From VAZQ01 sp963841705 (GTDB lineage: Bacteria; Pseudomonadota; Alphaproteobacteria; Rhizobiales; Xanthobacteraceae), in NCBI GenBank assembly GCA_963841705.1, contig CAWJDY010000033.1, positions 186,001 through 250,000 of the forward strand: a DNA stretch of 64,000 bases. Reading direction: 5' to 3'. Every line of letters starts with the position of its first letter. Position 1 is the first letter of the stretch. The notes beneath the pieces were generated by a model that saw nothing but the letters and a program-made list of their open reading frames with translations, ran no database searches and was not told the DNA's origin. Position numbers and translations under genes: made by a program. Below are positions 1 to 9,642 of this stretch, piece after piece.

Positions 1-70
1 CCGGATGGTCGACAGCTCGCTGCGCACCAAGCTCAATCTGATCAGGCATGCGATGAAAGAGGTTTCCTGA
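1..70 (+). CDS. atpH: ATP synthase subunit delta, C-terminal end (partial)
   Basis: The first 22 codons visible read RMVDSSLRTKLNLIRHAM and then KEVS-stop. This is the usual C-terminus of the alphaproteobacterial F1 delta subunit, which links F1 to the peripheral stalk. The frame starts at base 2 and the gene is cut by the window edge. Its TGA overlaps the atpA start as TGATG, which implies translational coupling. The assignment rests on the conserved tail and on its position directly before atpA. Confidence 0.88.
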   Translation, partial: RMVDSSLRTKLNLIRHAMKEVS

Positions 71-1599
71 TGGAGATTCGCGCCGCCGAGATCTCGGCGA
101 TCCTCAAAGGGCAGATCAAGAACTTCGGCCGCGAGGCGGAGGTTTCCGAGGTCGGACAGGTCCTCTCGGTCGGCGACGGCATTGCCCGCGTCTATGGGCT
201 CGACAACGTGCAAGCCGGCGAGATGGTCGAGTTCGAGAACGGCGTGCGCGGCATGGCGCTCAATCTCGAGACCGACAATGTCGGCATCGTGATCTTCGGC
301 AACGACCGCGAGATCAAGGAAGGCCAGACCGTCAAGCGCACGCAGGCCATTGTCGACGCCCCGGTGGGCAAAGGGCTGCTCGGCCGCGTCGTCGACGCGC
401 TTGGTAATCCGCTCGACGGCAAGGGTCCGATTCATGCAACCGAGCGGCGCCGGGTCGATGTGAAGGCGCCCGGCATCATTCCGCGCAAATCCGTGAACGA
501 GCCGATGGCAACCGGTCTCAAGGCCATCGACGCGCTCATTCCCATCGGGCGCGGGCAGCGCGAGCTCATCATCGGCGATCGGCAGACCGGCAAGACCGCG
601 ATCGCGCTCGACACCATCCTCAATCAGAAACCGCTCAACGCGTCGGACGACGAGAAGATCAAGCTCTACTGCGTGTATGTCGCGGTCGGACAGAAGCGCT
701 CGACCGTGGTTCAGTTCACCAAGGTCCTGGAGGAGAACGGGGCGCTCGACTATTCCATCATAGTCGCGGCCACCGCCTCCGACCCCGCGCCGATGCAGTT
801 CCTTGCGCCGTTTTCCGGCTGCACCATGGGAGAATATTTCCGCGACAACGGCATGCACGCGGTCATCATCTACGACGATCTGTCCAAGCAGGCCGTCGCC
901 TATCGCCAGATGTCGCTGCTGCTGCGCCGCCCGCCCGGACGCGAGGCCTATCCCGGCGACGTCTTTTATCTGCATTCGCGGCTGCTGGAACGCGCCGCCA
1001 AAATGAACGACGCCCACAAGGGCGGCTCGCTCACCGCGCTCCCGGTGATCGAGACCCAGGCCAACGACGTCTCGGCCTACATCCCGACCAACGTGATCTC
1101 GATCACCGACGGGCAGATCTTCCTGGAGACGGACCTTTTCTATCAGGGTATCCGGCCCGCGGTGAATGTCGGCCTCTCGGTTTCGCGCGTAGGCTCCTCG
1201 GCGCAGACCAAGGCGATGAAGAAGGTCGCCGGACGCATCAAGGGCGAGCTCGCGCAATATCGCGAGATGGCGGCGTTCGCGCAGTTCGGCTCCGACCTCG
1301 ATGCCACCACGCAGCGCCTCCTCAATCGCGGCGCCAGGCTCACCGAGCTGCTCAAGCAGCCGCAGTTCTCGCCGCTGAAGATGGAGGAGCAGGTCGTGGT
1401 CATCTACGCCGGGGTCAACGGCTATCTCGATCCTCTGCCGGTGAACCGGGTGCGCGCTTTTGAGCACGGCCTGCTGGGCGTTCTGCGCACCCAGCATCCC
1501 GGCATTCTCGATGCCATTCGCGACACCAGGGATCTCGACGACGCTACTGCGGGCAGGCTCAAGTCCGTCGTGGACGACTACGCGCGCACCTTCGCTTGA
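70..1599 (+). CDS. atpA: F1F0 ATP synthase subunit alpha
   Basis: This is the non-catalytic nucleotide-binding subunit of F1, which forms the alpha3beta3 ring on the cytoplasmic face of the membrane. The protein has 509 residues, the normal length. It has the N-terminal crown opening MEIRAAEISAILK, a Walker A motif GDRQTGKT near residue 169, and the ATP-synthase signature PGREAYPGDVFYLHSR near residue 290. The start overlaps the atpH stop. Order atpH-atpA-atpG-atpD-atpC is the canonical operon, so this is the housekeeping enzyme and not the alternative N-ATPase, whose operon begins with atpD. Confidence 0.99.
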   Translation: MEIRAAEISAILKGQIKNFGREAEVSEVGQVLSVGDGIARVYGLDNVQAGEMVEFENGVRGMALNLETDNVGIVIFGNDREIKEGQTVKRTQAIVDAPVGKGLLGRVVDALGNPLDGKGPIHATERRRVDVKAPGIIPRKSVNEPMATGLKAIDALIPIGRGQRELIIGDRQTGKTAIALDTILNQKPLNASDDEKIKLYCVYVAVGQKRSTVVQFTKVLEENGALDYSIIVAATASDPAPMQFLAPFSGCTMGEYFRDNGMHAVIIYDDLSKQAVAYRQMSLLLRRPPGREAYPGDVFYLHSRLLERAAKMNDAHKGGSLTALPVIETQANDVSAYIPTNVISITDGQIFLETDLFYQGIRPAVNVGLSVSRVGSSAQTKAMKKVAGRIKGELAQYREMAAFAQFGSDLDATTQRLLNRGARLTELLKQPQFSPLKMEEQVVVIYAGVNGYLDPLPVNRVRAFEHGLLGVLRTQHPGILDAIRDTRDLDDATAGRLKSVVDDYARTFA

Positions 1600-1609
1600 C
1601 CCAGCTGAC

Positions 1610-2485
1610 ATGCCCAGTCTCAAGGACATGCGGGTTCGCATTGCGGCGACCAAAGCGACCCAGAAGATCACCAAGGCCATGCAGATGGTCGCTGCCTCAA
1701 AGCTCCGCCGCGCGCAGGCGACGGCAGAAGCCGCGCGTCCTTACGCCGAGCAGATGGGCAAGGTCCTGGGCAACATCGCCCGTGCCGTGGCCGACCGCAG
1801 CGACGCGCCGCGGCTTCTCGCAGGCACCGGCGCGGACAACACGCATCTGCTGCTGGTGTGTACCGCCGAGCGTGGGCTCTGCGGGCCCTTCAACTCGGCG
1901 ATCGTGCGGCTCGCCCGCGAACGCGCCAACACGCTCATTGCCCATGGCAAGGAGGTCAAGTTCTTCTGCGTGGGCCGCAAAGGTTACGAGCAGCTTCGCC
2001 GCCAGTACGAGAAACAGATCATCGAGCACGTCGAGCTGCGTGCCGTGCGTACTCTCACCTTCGAGCATGCGGAAGACATCGCCGACAAGATCCTTCGTCT
2101 GCTCGAGCGGCATGCTTTCGACTTGTGCACGCTGTTCTTCTCGCGCTTCAAGTCCGTGATCGCGCAAATTCCAACCGCGCACCAGGTCATCCCGCTGGAG
2201 CTCACGGGCGAGAACGAGCCCGCCGCAACGGCTGCCTACGAATACGAGCCGGACGAGGACGAGATCCTGGCCGAGCTGCTGCCGCGCAATCTCGCGGTGC
2301 AGATCTATCGTGCGCTGCTCGAGAATGCAGCTTCCTTCTATGGCGCCCAAATGACGGCGATGGACAATGCCACGCGTAATGCCGGGGACATGATCCGCAA
2401 GCAGACGCTGAGCTACAACCGGACCCGCCAGGCGATGATCACCAAGGAGCTGATCGAGATCATCTCCGGCGCCGAGGCGCTGTGA
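1610..2485 (+). CDS. atpG: F1F0 ATP synthase subunit gamma
   Basis: This is the central rotor shaft of F1, which transmits rotation from the c-ring to the catalytic beta subunits. The ATG at 1610 was chosen because it gives the conserved opening MPSLKDMRVRIAATKATQKI; the longer open frame to 1460 only overlaps atpA. The product has 291 residues and ends with the expected C-terminal helix (NRTRQAMITKELIEIISGAE). It lies 10 bp after atpA. The gap to atpD is unusually long (296 bp) because a repeat mosaic occupies it. Confidence 0.98.
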   Translation: MPSLKDMRVRIAATKATQKITKAMQMVAASKLRRAQATAEAARPYAEQMGKVLGNIARAVADRSDAPRLLAGTGADNTHLLLVCTAERGLCGPFNSAIVRLARERANTLIAHGKEVKFFCVGRKGYEQLRRQYEKQIIEHVELRAVRTLTFEHAEDIADKILRLLERHAFDLCTLFFSRFKSVIAQIPTAHQVIPLELTGENEPAATAAYEYEPDEDEILAELLPRNLAVQIYRALLENAASFYGAQMTAMDNATRNAGDMIRKQTLSYNRTRQAMITKELIEIISGAEAL

Positions 2486-2531
2486 TCGCGTTTCAGTGAG
2501 ATTGATGCACAACGGTCCCGCAAACTCGGTT

Positions 2532-2714
2532 GCTCCCTCTCCCCGCTCTTGGGGCAACCGAACTCGGGTATACCCGAGTTCGGTCATTGTGATCGGCCGA
2601 AGTCGGATATATCCGACTTCGGCTGAGAGGGTCAGGGTGAGGGGCACACCCGTCGAGTGGGCCTCCGCCCCTCACCCCGACCCTCTCCCCGTTCAGAACG
2701 GGGAGAGGGAGCAG
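2532..2714. repeat. Repeat mosaic in the atpG-atpD gap: hairpin repeats with nested palindromes
   Basis: The outer modules are CT-rich and GA-rich arms (2532-2550, 2624-2645, 2667-2714) that can pair with each other; the last copy is itself a hairpin with arms around CTCTCCCCGTT/AACGGGGAGAG. Two perfect 28-bp palindromes with different sequences lie inside, at 2557-2584 (centre GGTATACC) and 2596-2623 (centre GATATATC). They look inserted into the tip of the larger hairpin. The same outer module recurs at 29901-29977. No coding potential is credible. Such structures can affect mRNA folding or termination within the atp operon; that effect is inference. Confidence 0.9.
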
Positions 2715-2781
2715 ACCGCGCTTGTGGCGCGGCGATACAAAATCACAGCATTCTCCTACTCGAGGTAACTGAGGACTATTA

Positions 2782-4218
<1,437 letters not shown>

Positions 4219-4370
4219 CTGGCAGGTATCAGTTATCAGTTGTCAGGCATCAGGTGTCCGAGAGAAAAGATCTCGATCTGATAACTGCGGCTGATAACTG
4301 ATGCTTATGCATGAAAAGTGACGACTGATAACTGAAACTGATAACTGATAACTGATCCCTGACCCCTGAC
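4219..4370. repeat. Degenerate tandem TGATAACTG / ATCAGTTATCAG repeat between atpD and atpC
   Basis: The whole 152-bp gap is built from copies of a 9-10 bp unit, TGATAACTGA or its complement, at irregular spacing (for example 4278-4300 and 4322-4352), followed by a CCCTGACCCCTGAC tail. The array runs right up to the atpC ATG and leaves no Shine-Dalgarno-like purine run. Units are too short and too irregular for a CRISPR array. Inverted units (CAGTTATCAG against CTGATAACTG) can form a hairpin. Confidence 0.85.
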
Positions 4371-4763
4371 ATGCGTTTCGACCTCGTCTCGCCGGAGAGG
4401 CTGCTCATCAGCAGCGACGTGTCGCAAGTCGATGTCCCCGGCATCGAAGGCGACTTCGGCGTGCTCGATGGGCACGCGCCGCTGGTCACAACCTTGCGGC
4501 CGGGAATTCTCGTGATCCATCGCGACGGGGAGCCTCCGATGCGCATTGTGATCAACGGCGGATTTGCCGAGGTTGGCGCGAACGGGTTGACCGTGCTCGC
4601 CGATACCGCGGTGCCGATCGAGGAGTTCGATGCAGCAGCGCTTGCGGGCGTGATCAAGGATACGGAAGAGGACGTCGCCGACAGCACCGATGGGTGGCAG
4701 CAGGACAAGCTCACGCGGCGGCTCCAGCAGCTGCGCACGCTGCAGGCAGCGCTTGCTTCCTAG
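4371..4763 (+). CDS. atpC: F1F0 ATP synthase subunit epsilon
   Basis: This is the small rotor subunit that binds gamma and the c-ring and can regulate ATP hydrolysis. It has 130 residues. The N-terminal beta-sandwich is clear (FDLVSPERLLISSDVSQVDV, then GIEGDFGVLDGHAPLVTTLRP), followed by a shortened alphaproteobacterial C-terminal helical part ending LRTLQAALAS. It is the last gene of the operon. The upstream tandem repeat abuts the start codon, so the usual ribosome-binding site is not visible. Translation may depend on coupling or on an unstructured leader. Confidence 0.97.
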   Translation: MRFDLVSPERLLISSDVSQVDVPGIEGDFGVLDGHAPLVTTLRPGILVIHRDGEPPMRIVINGGFAEVGANGLTVLADTAVPIEEFDAAALAGVIKDTEEDVADSTDGWQQDKLTRRLQQLRTLQAALAS

Positions 4764-4771
4764 AGTAGAGA

Positions 4772-4917
4772 GTAGGGTGGGTTAGCGGCAGAACTCGCCT
4801 GCACGCAGCAGAGTTCTGCCGCGTAACCCACCACATGCAGGGCGCATCTTCAGGCCGGCGGCGGTGGGTTACGCCATCGAGCCGGCTCCAGCCGGCTCGA
4901 TCGCTAACCCACCCTAC
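4772..4917. repeat. Composite GGGTGGGTTA repeat with two tip palindromes
   Basis: The unit opens with GTAGGGTGGGTTAGC and closes with its complement GCTAACCCACCCTAC; internal copies CGTAACCCACC and GGTGGGTTACG pair with the ends. Different palindromes sit at the two hairpin tips: GGCAGAACTC...GAGTTCTGCC and TCGAGCCGGCTCCAGCCGGC (continuing TCGA). A second copy with the same plan is at 28974-29105. It lies between the convergent atpC and rppH genes, where it could work as a bidirectional terminator (inference). Confidence 0.9.
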
Positions 4918-4937
4918 GAAACTCGAGCGACCGCGAG

Positions 4938-5444
4938 TCAGCGCGACGGAGTGAAACGGGAGAATTGCTGCACCACCCGTTCGTAGACCGCGCGCTTGAA
5001 CGGCACGACCATGGCCGGAAGGTTGGCCGGCGGCTCCCACCGCCATTCCACGAATTCGGGGTCATGCCCGCCGGCGGGATGCGCAATGTCGATTTCACTA
5101 TCGTCGCCTGTGAAACGAAGCGCATACCATTTCTGCTTCTGCCCGCGATATTTGCCGCCCCAGGCCTGGCCGATGATCTCGCGCGGAATGTCGTAGATGA
5201 GCCATTCCTTGATCTCGCCCAGCTTCTCGATTGAGCGGATGTTGGTCTCCTCGTAGAGCTCGCGCAGCGCCGCAGGCCACGGATCCTCGCCCGGATCGAT
5301 GCCTCCCTGCGGCATCTGCCAGACGTGGATGTTGTCGACGTGCTCGGGCCCGTCGATGCGCCGCCCGATGAAAACACGGCCTGCCCGATTGAACACAGCG
5401 AGACCGGCGCAGGGCCGATAGGGCAATGACTCGAATGACGCCAT
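4938..5444 (-). CDS. rppH: RNA pyrophosphohydrolase (Nudix)
   Basis: This enzyme removes pyrophosphate from 5'-triphosphorylated mRNA and so starts RNase E-dependent decay; older alphaproteobacterial names are IalA/NudH. The 168-residue protein opens with YRPCAGLAVFNRAGRVFIGR and carries a full Nudix box, GGIDPGEDPWPAALRELYEE followed by TNI, near residues 46-68. WQMPQGGIDPGE is typical of RppH. The start ATG at 5444 gives the normal length. It would follow ctpA in the ancestral block, but a decayed IS66 element now separates the two. Confidence 0.95.
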   Translation of the reverse strand: MASFESLPYRPCAGLAVFNRAGRVFIGRRIDGPEHVDNIHVWQMPQGGIDPGEDPWPAALRELYEETNIRSIEKLGEIKEWLIYDIPREIIGQAWGGKYRGQKQKWYALRFTGDDSEIDIAHPAGGHDPEFVEWRWEPPANLPAMVVPFKRAVYERVVQQFSRFTPSR

Positions 5445-5528
5445 CAGTTTCGTGCTTCCCGCTGTGGTGGCAATCTCTGCTGACCCAGAGGAGCGTTGAA
5501 CTCGTCAATCACCATGGGTGTGCTCGCG

Positions 5529-7309
5529 TCATGCAAATACTCGCGAATCGAGAGTTGAGCCTCGGCGCGCAGATCTAGCAGGCAAAATCCTTAAAGTCTC
5601 ACGCTCGGTGAAGGCCACGGGGTAAGGCGGACGAGAGCGGCGCGACAGGCGCCGCACCGCCCGCGTTACAGGTTGTCGATGTGCGGTGTTGGGTTGGAGG
5701 ATCGGCAGCTTCAACGAGCGGGGCGGCGGGCGCCAATTCCATGGCAGCAGCTCGTTGATCCGCTTTGCGGCATGATCGTGCACGCGGGCGAGTACATCGG
5801 CAAGCCAGGCTTGCGGATCGATATCGTTGAGTTTGGCGGTCTCGATCAACGTGTACATGGCGGCGGCGCGGTGGCGCCTTCGTCTGAGCCGGCGAAGGTC
5901 CAGTTGCGGCGCCGACCGCGACGCAGCGCAGCGTCCGCTCGGCGGCATTGTTGGACATGCACAGCCGCCGTCATTGAGGAAGCGGGTGAGCGCTGGCCAC
6001 CGCTGGAGGCTGTAATTGATCGCCTTGGCGGTATCGCTCTTCGATGAGAGCTTTCGACGCTGCTCGCGCAGCCAAGTCTCCAAATCGTTTACGAGAGGCC
6101 GGCTGTGCTCGTTGCGCACGCGCACACGCTCCAAGGGCGTCTTGCCGTTGATCTCGCGCTCGATCGCGAATAGCGCATCGATGCGCTTGACCGCTTCAAT
6201 GGCGATAGGTGCCTTTTGCAATCGCGCCAAGTCGAAGAACTTGCGCCGCGCATGCGCCCAGCACGCGGCCTCGATGATCGCTCCTGGCTTGCGAGAAGGA
6301 TGGTAGAGCTTATTGAAGCCGGCATAAGCATCCGCCTGCATCAGGCCGGCGTAGTTGGCCAGATGTTGCTCGGGATGCTTGCTGCTTCGGTCGGGCGAGT
6401 AGAAGAATGCCGCTGCTGGGGCGGCCGCCCGCCGAACGGCCGGTCGTCGCGCACATAGGTCCAGAGCCGGCCGATGCGGGTCTTGCCCTTGGCCAGCACC
6501 GGCACGGTGGTGTCATCGGCATGGATGCGCTCGGCCGCAAACACGTGCGCGCGGATCGCCACGACGATCGGCATCAGCGTTGCCGCACAGGCGCCGACCC
6601 AGTCGGCCAGCGTCGAGACGTCGAGCTCGATGCTTTCGCGCGCGTAGGTCGCGCTCTGGCGATTGAGCGGCAGGTGCAGGCAATACTTTGCGAACAACAC
6701 GTGCGCGAGCAGCATCGGGCCGGCACGGCCGCGCGAGATCGGATGCGATGGCGCCGGCGGCTGGGTGACGCTTTCGCAGGAGCGGCAGGAGAACTTCTCG
6801 CGCACGTGCTGGATCACCTTCCACTGGCGTGGGATGAGCTCCAGCGTCTCGGTGACGTCCTCGCCGATCTTGTGCAAAGCCCCACCGCAACACGGACAAA
6901 GCGCGGGTGCGGGATAGACGATGCGCTCGCGCGGCAGATGCTCAGGCAGCGGCCGGCGCGCCGGCTTGCGCCGCTCGAAGCTGCGCACTCGATCTTGGCC
7001 GCTGCAGCAGCCATCTGCGCCGCCGTTTCCGCCTGCGCGGCATCTTCTTCCATCTCCGCCAGCGCCAGCTCGAGTTGTTCCAGGATCGCGCCCCGCTCGA
7101 GGATTGCCAAACTTATCGTGGCGCAGCTTGGCGATGGTATATTTGAGCTTCTCGATGAGCAGCGCCCGGTGCTGCGCCTCGCTCTCGGCAGCGCTGGCAC
7201 GCGCTTCCGCGGCGAGCAGCGCCTCGCGTGTCGCAATGATCATCGCGTGCGCGCTGGCGAGATCGGTCGGAAGCGAATCGGCGCTCGGTGCCATGCCGCA
7301 CAGGAACAT
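5529..7309 (-). pseudogene. tnpC: IS66 transposase TnpC, multiply frameshifted
   Basis: This is the large DDE transposase of IS66 elements. From the N-terminus: a coiled coil (LLIEKLKYTIAKLRHDKFG), then a frame change near 7105 into AILEQLELALAEMEEDAAQ, back near 6985 into the zinc-finger-like region (CPCCGG, FSCRSC) and the catalytic core (HADDTTVPVLAKGKTRIGRL). Another frame change near 6415 leads to AGFNKLYHPSRKPGAI and WAHARRKFFDL, and a last one near 5960 to MSNNAAERTLRCVAVG. The real product should end near LLPWNW (about 5735); the frame then stays open to 5529 without a family-like tail. At least four indels are needed to restore the protein. Confidence 0.88.
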
Positions 7310-7407
7310 AAAACAATCGCTTGTGAATCGCGGCGATCAATTTGCTTGTGAATTACGCCAGGGAATCAGAGAACCAGAGAATCAAATCAGAGAAACAGAC
7401 TTTGCTC

Positions 7408-7767
7408 TCAGCCCGCTACTTGCGGACGCCAGGTGTGCTGCGGCAGTCGCCAATCAATCCCTTCGAGCAAATATCCGAGCTGCGCCGGCGTGATCGTCAC
7501 GGTTCTGTCCGCGTCCGCTTGCGGAACCGTCGACGGCCACACAAACCGCCCTCGCTCAGTCGCTTGGCGAACAGGCACATACCCTGGCCATCGTGCCACA
7601 GCACCTTGATCAATCCACCACGCCGGCCGCGGAATACGTACAGATGACCATTGTGCGGATTGCGCTTGAGCATCTCCTGCACCAGCACTGCCAACCCATC
7701 GAAGCCTTGCGCATATCGGTATGGCCGGTTGCCAGCCATACCTGCACCCCGCTCGGGACTGAATCAT
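7408..7767 (-). pseudogene. tnpB: IS66 accessory protein TnpB, frameshifted
   Basis: Parts of the small IS66 Orf2 protein are found in three frames. VPSGVQVWLATGHTDMRK starts in one frame, FDGLAVLVQEMLKRNPHN and then VFRGRRGGLIKVLWHDGQG are in the next, and the tail TPAQLGYLLEGIDWRLPQH is in the third. Each piece is conserved in the family, so at least three indels have accumulated. The ATG at 7767 overlaps the tnpA stop as ATGA, which is the usual coupling in IS66. Confidence 0.88.
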
Positions 7768-8134
7768 CGCGCCCGCCCGCCGTTCGCCACCGCAGCAACC
7801 GCCGCGGCCACTGTCGCGGCGTCGACCGCGCCGGTGATGCGCATCCGCGACCCGCCCGCAAATTCCACCTCGATCATGCCAGTGCCCGGTTGGCTAGCAG
7901 AGCCCGGATCTGCCGCAAGTTGCACCGCCGCAAATTGCGCTGCCAGCTGCGGTCGCGGACACAGCTGACGCCGCCATCCATACAGCTGGCTCGGATGAAT
8001 TCGGCCGCGCGCGCTACCGCAGAGACGCTGGCACCGGGCTCCAGCGCCGCTGATACCAGCCGCTCCTTCTCGCCTGTGCTCCAGCGCCGGCGGCGCTGCA
8101 CTGACGTGATGACCTCGATCGCCGTGTTGCTCAT
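7764..8134 (-). pseudogene. tnpA: IS66 TnpA (Orf1), frameshifted
   Basis: This is a helix-turn-helix protein of the IS66 type. The N-terminal half reads MSNTAIEVITSVQRRRRWST and then SVSAVARAAEF. The C-terminal half, MIEVEFAGGSRMRITGAVDA and then TVAAAVAAVANGGRAR, lies in a different frame and ends at 7764. The break lies about 7880-8000. The ATG at 8134 is preferred over the upstream in-frame ATG at 8158. An inverted repeat (8133-8160) overlaps this start codon. Confidence 0.85.
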
Positions 8135-8160
8135 GTGACTATTCCTATGAATAGTCACAT
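8133..8160. repeat. 12-bp stem-loop overlapping the tnpA start
   Basis: ATGTGACTATTC and GAATAGTCACAT are exact reverse complements separated by four bases (CTAT). The hairpin includes the first bases of the tnpA initiation codon on the minus strand. In other insertion sequences such a structure can sequester the start site and keep transposase synthesis low. Here that role is inference. Confidence 0.8.
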
Positions 8161-8256
8161 ACTACATTTCACGATCGACAAGGGGAAATTGTTTACCATG
8201 CTTGTAAAGTTTTTGTTTACGCGATCAGGCACTTGCACGAAAAATCGCAAAAATAC

Positions 8257-8288
8257 AAAAAAAGCGGGGCGGCACTTGGCCGCCCCGC
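8257..8288 (-). terminator. Intrinsic terminator downstream of ctpA
   Basis: On the minus strand, just after the ctpA stop (8311), there is a 10-bp GC-rich stem (GCGGGGCGGC/GCCGCCCCGC, 8264-8273 with 8279-8288) with a 5-nt loop, followed by seven T residues (complement of 8257-8263). This is a textbook Rho-independent terminator and marks the end of the proA-to-ctpA transcript. The IS66 element lies beyond it, so its insertion probably did not cut that transcript. Confidence 0.92.
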
Positions 8289-8310
8289 CTGCGCAGCCTT
8301 GAGCTGAACG

Positions 8311-9642
8311 TCAGTTCGGAACCGACGTTTTCGGGTTCGGCGGATAGGCCGAGTTCTTGGTGATCCCGCGGATGAGGTCGAGCGCGGAGTGGAGCGCCTT
8401 GTCGTCCTTCGGGTCAGGCGGGATGTAGGACTGCGAGCCAGTCTGCTCGTCGCCCTCCGCCTTGAGATGCCCGCGCAGCGAGGCCTCGCCGCGCGTATCG
8501 GTGCGCGCCTTGAGCTCCTCCGGCACGTCCTGGAGGATCTCGATGTCGGGCGAGATGCCCTTGGCCTGGATCGAGCGGCCGGACGGGGTGAAGTAGCGCG
8601 CCGTTGTGAGCCGCAAGGCGCCGTTGCCGGAGCCGAGCGGGATGATGGTCTGCACCGACCCCTTGCCGAAGGAGCGCGTGCCGATCAGGGTCGCGCGCCG
8701 GTGATCCTGCAGCGCGCCGGCGACGATCTCGGAAGCCGACGCCGAGCCGCCGTTGATCATCACGATAAGCGGCTTGCCCTTGCTCAGATCGCCGGCACGG
8801 GCATTGAACCGCTGCGTCTCCTCGGCATTGCGACCGCGCGTCGAGACGATCTCGCCCTTCTCCAGGAATGCATCCGAGACGGAGATCGCCTGATCGAGGA
8901 GACCGCCCGGATTGTTGCGCAGGTCGATGACGAAGCCCTTCAGCTTCTCGCCGGACTGCGCGGTGAGATCGGCGATCGCCTTCTTGAGGCCGTCCGTGGT
9001 CTGCTCGTTGAACTGGGTGACGCGGATGAAGCCCACGTCATCACCTTCCAGGTGCGAACGCACGGAGCGCACCCGGATGATGTCGCGGGTGATCGAGACC
9101 TCGAGCGGCTTGTCCATCCCCTTGCGCATGATCTTCAGCTTGATCTTGGTGTTCACGGGCCCGCGCATTTTCTCGACCGCCTGGTTCAGGGTGAGCCCCT
9201 GCACCGGCTCGTCGTCGAGGTGGGTGATAATGTCATTGGCCATGACCCCGGCCTTGGCCGCCGGCGTCTCATCGATGGGCGCCACCACCTTGATCAGCCC
9301 CTCCTCCATGGTGACCTCGATGCCGAGCCCGCCGAACTCGCCGCGGGTCTGCACCTGCATGTCGCGGAAGCTCTTGGAATCCATGTAGCTCGAATGCGGG
9401 TCGAGCCCGGCAAGCATACCGTTGATCGCCAATTCGATGAGCTTGCCGTCATCGGGTTTCTCGACGTAGTCGGCGCGCACCCGTTCGAACACATCGCCGA
9501 ACAGGCTGAGCTGCCGATAGGTATCGGGGGCCGCCGCTTGCGCGCGTGCGCCCTCCAGCAGAAGCCGGGGCTGAGTGGTCACCAGCGTGATGGCGACACC
9601 TGCCGCCGCGCCGAGGAGGATAAGAGAAGTCTTGCGCATCAT
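8311..9642 (-). CDS. ctpA: Carboxy-terminal processing protease (S41 family)
   Basis: This is a periplasmic serine protease that trims C-termini of envelope proteins and cell-wall enzymes. It has 443 residues from the ATG at 9642. The N-terminal signal/anchor is KTSLILLGAAAGVAITLV. A PDZ domain follows (GIEVTMEEGLIKVVAPIDET region, residues about 95-170), then the S41 core with the catalytic serine in GGSASASEIVAGAL and the lysine in RSFGKGSVQT. The start ATGATG overlaps the stop of the EnvC-like gene, so the two are translationally coupled. A longer frame to 9678 is open but would remove that arrangement. A strong terminator follows. Confidence 0.95.
   Translation of the reverse strand: MMRKTSLILLGAAAGVAITLVTTQPRLLLEGARAQAAAPDTYRQLSLFGDVFERVRADYVEKPDDGKLIELAINGMLAGLDPHSSYMDSKSFRDMQVQTRGEFGGLGIEVTMEEGLIKVVAPIDETPAAKAGVMANDIITHLDDEPVQGLTLNQAVEKMRGPVNTKIKLKIMRKGMDKPLEVSITRDIIRVRSVRSHLEGDDVGFIRVTQFNEQTTDGLKKAIADLTAQSGEKLKGFVIDLRNNPGGLLDQAISVSDAFLEKGEIVSTRGRNAEETQRFNARAGDLSKGKPLIVMINGGSASASEIVAGALQDHRRATLIGTRSFGKGSVQTIIPLGSGNGALRLTTARYFTPSGRSIQAKGISPDIEILQDVPEELKARTDTRGEASLRGHLKAEGDEQTGSQSYIPPDPKDDKALHSALDLIRGITKNSAYPPNPKTSVPN

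Larger units (their letters stand above)
5590..8215 (-). mobile_element. Decayed IS66-family insertion sequence
   Basis: Three adjacent minus-strand reading frames match the IS66 layout tnpA-tnpB-tnpC in order (7764-8134, 7408-7767, 5529-7309). All three are broken by frameshifts, so the element is almost certainly unable to transpose on its own. The outer ends are approximate: the right end lies beyond the 12-bp stem-loop at 8133-8160, perhaps at the GTTTAC near 8215, and the left end lies downstream of the tnpC tail near 5590-5690. No matching terminal repeat or target duplication could be identified by eye. It interrupts the ctpA-rppH neighbourhood. Confidence 0.85.

Noticed and set aside
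1697..2647. 316-codon minus-strand open frame over atpG
   Set aside because: Antisense to atpG and starts inside a repeat mosaic.
4219..4370. Possible CRISPR array between atpD and atpC
   Set aside because: Units are only 9-10 bp, occur in both orientations and have no spacers of constant length. It is a degenerate simple repeat.
6407..7351. 314-codon plus-strand open frame in the IS66 element
   Set aside because: Antisense to tnpC. The minus-strand pieces match IS66 proteins in order.
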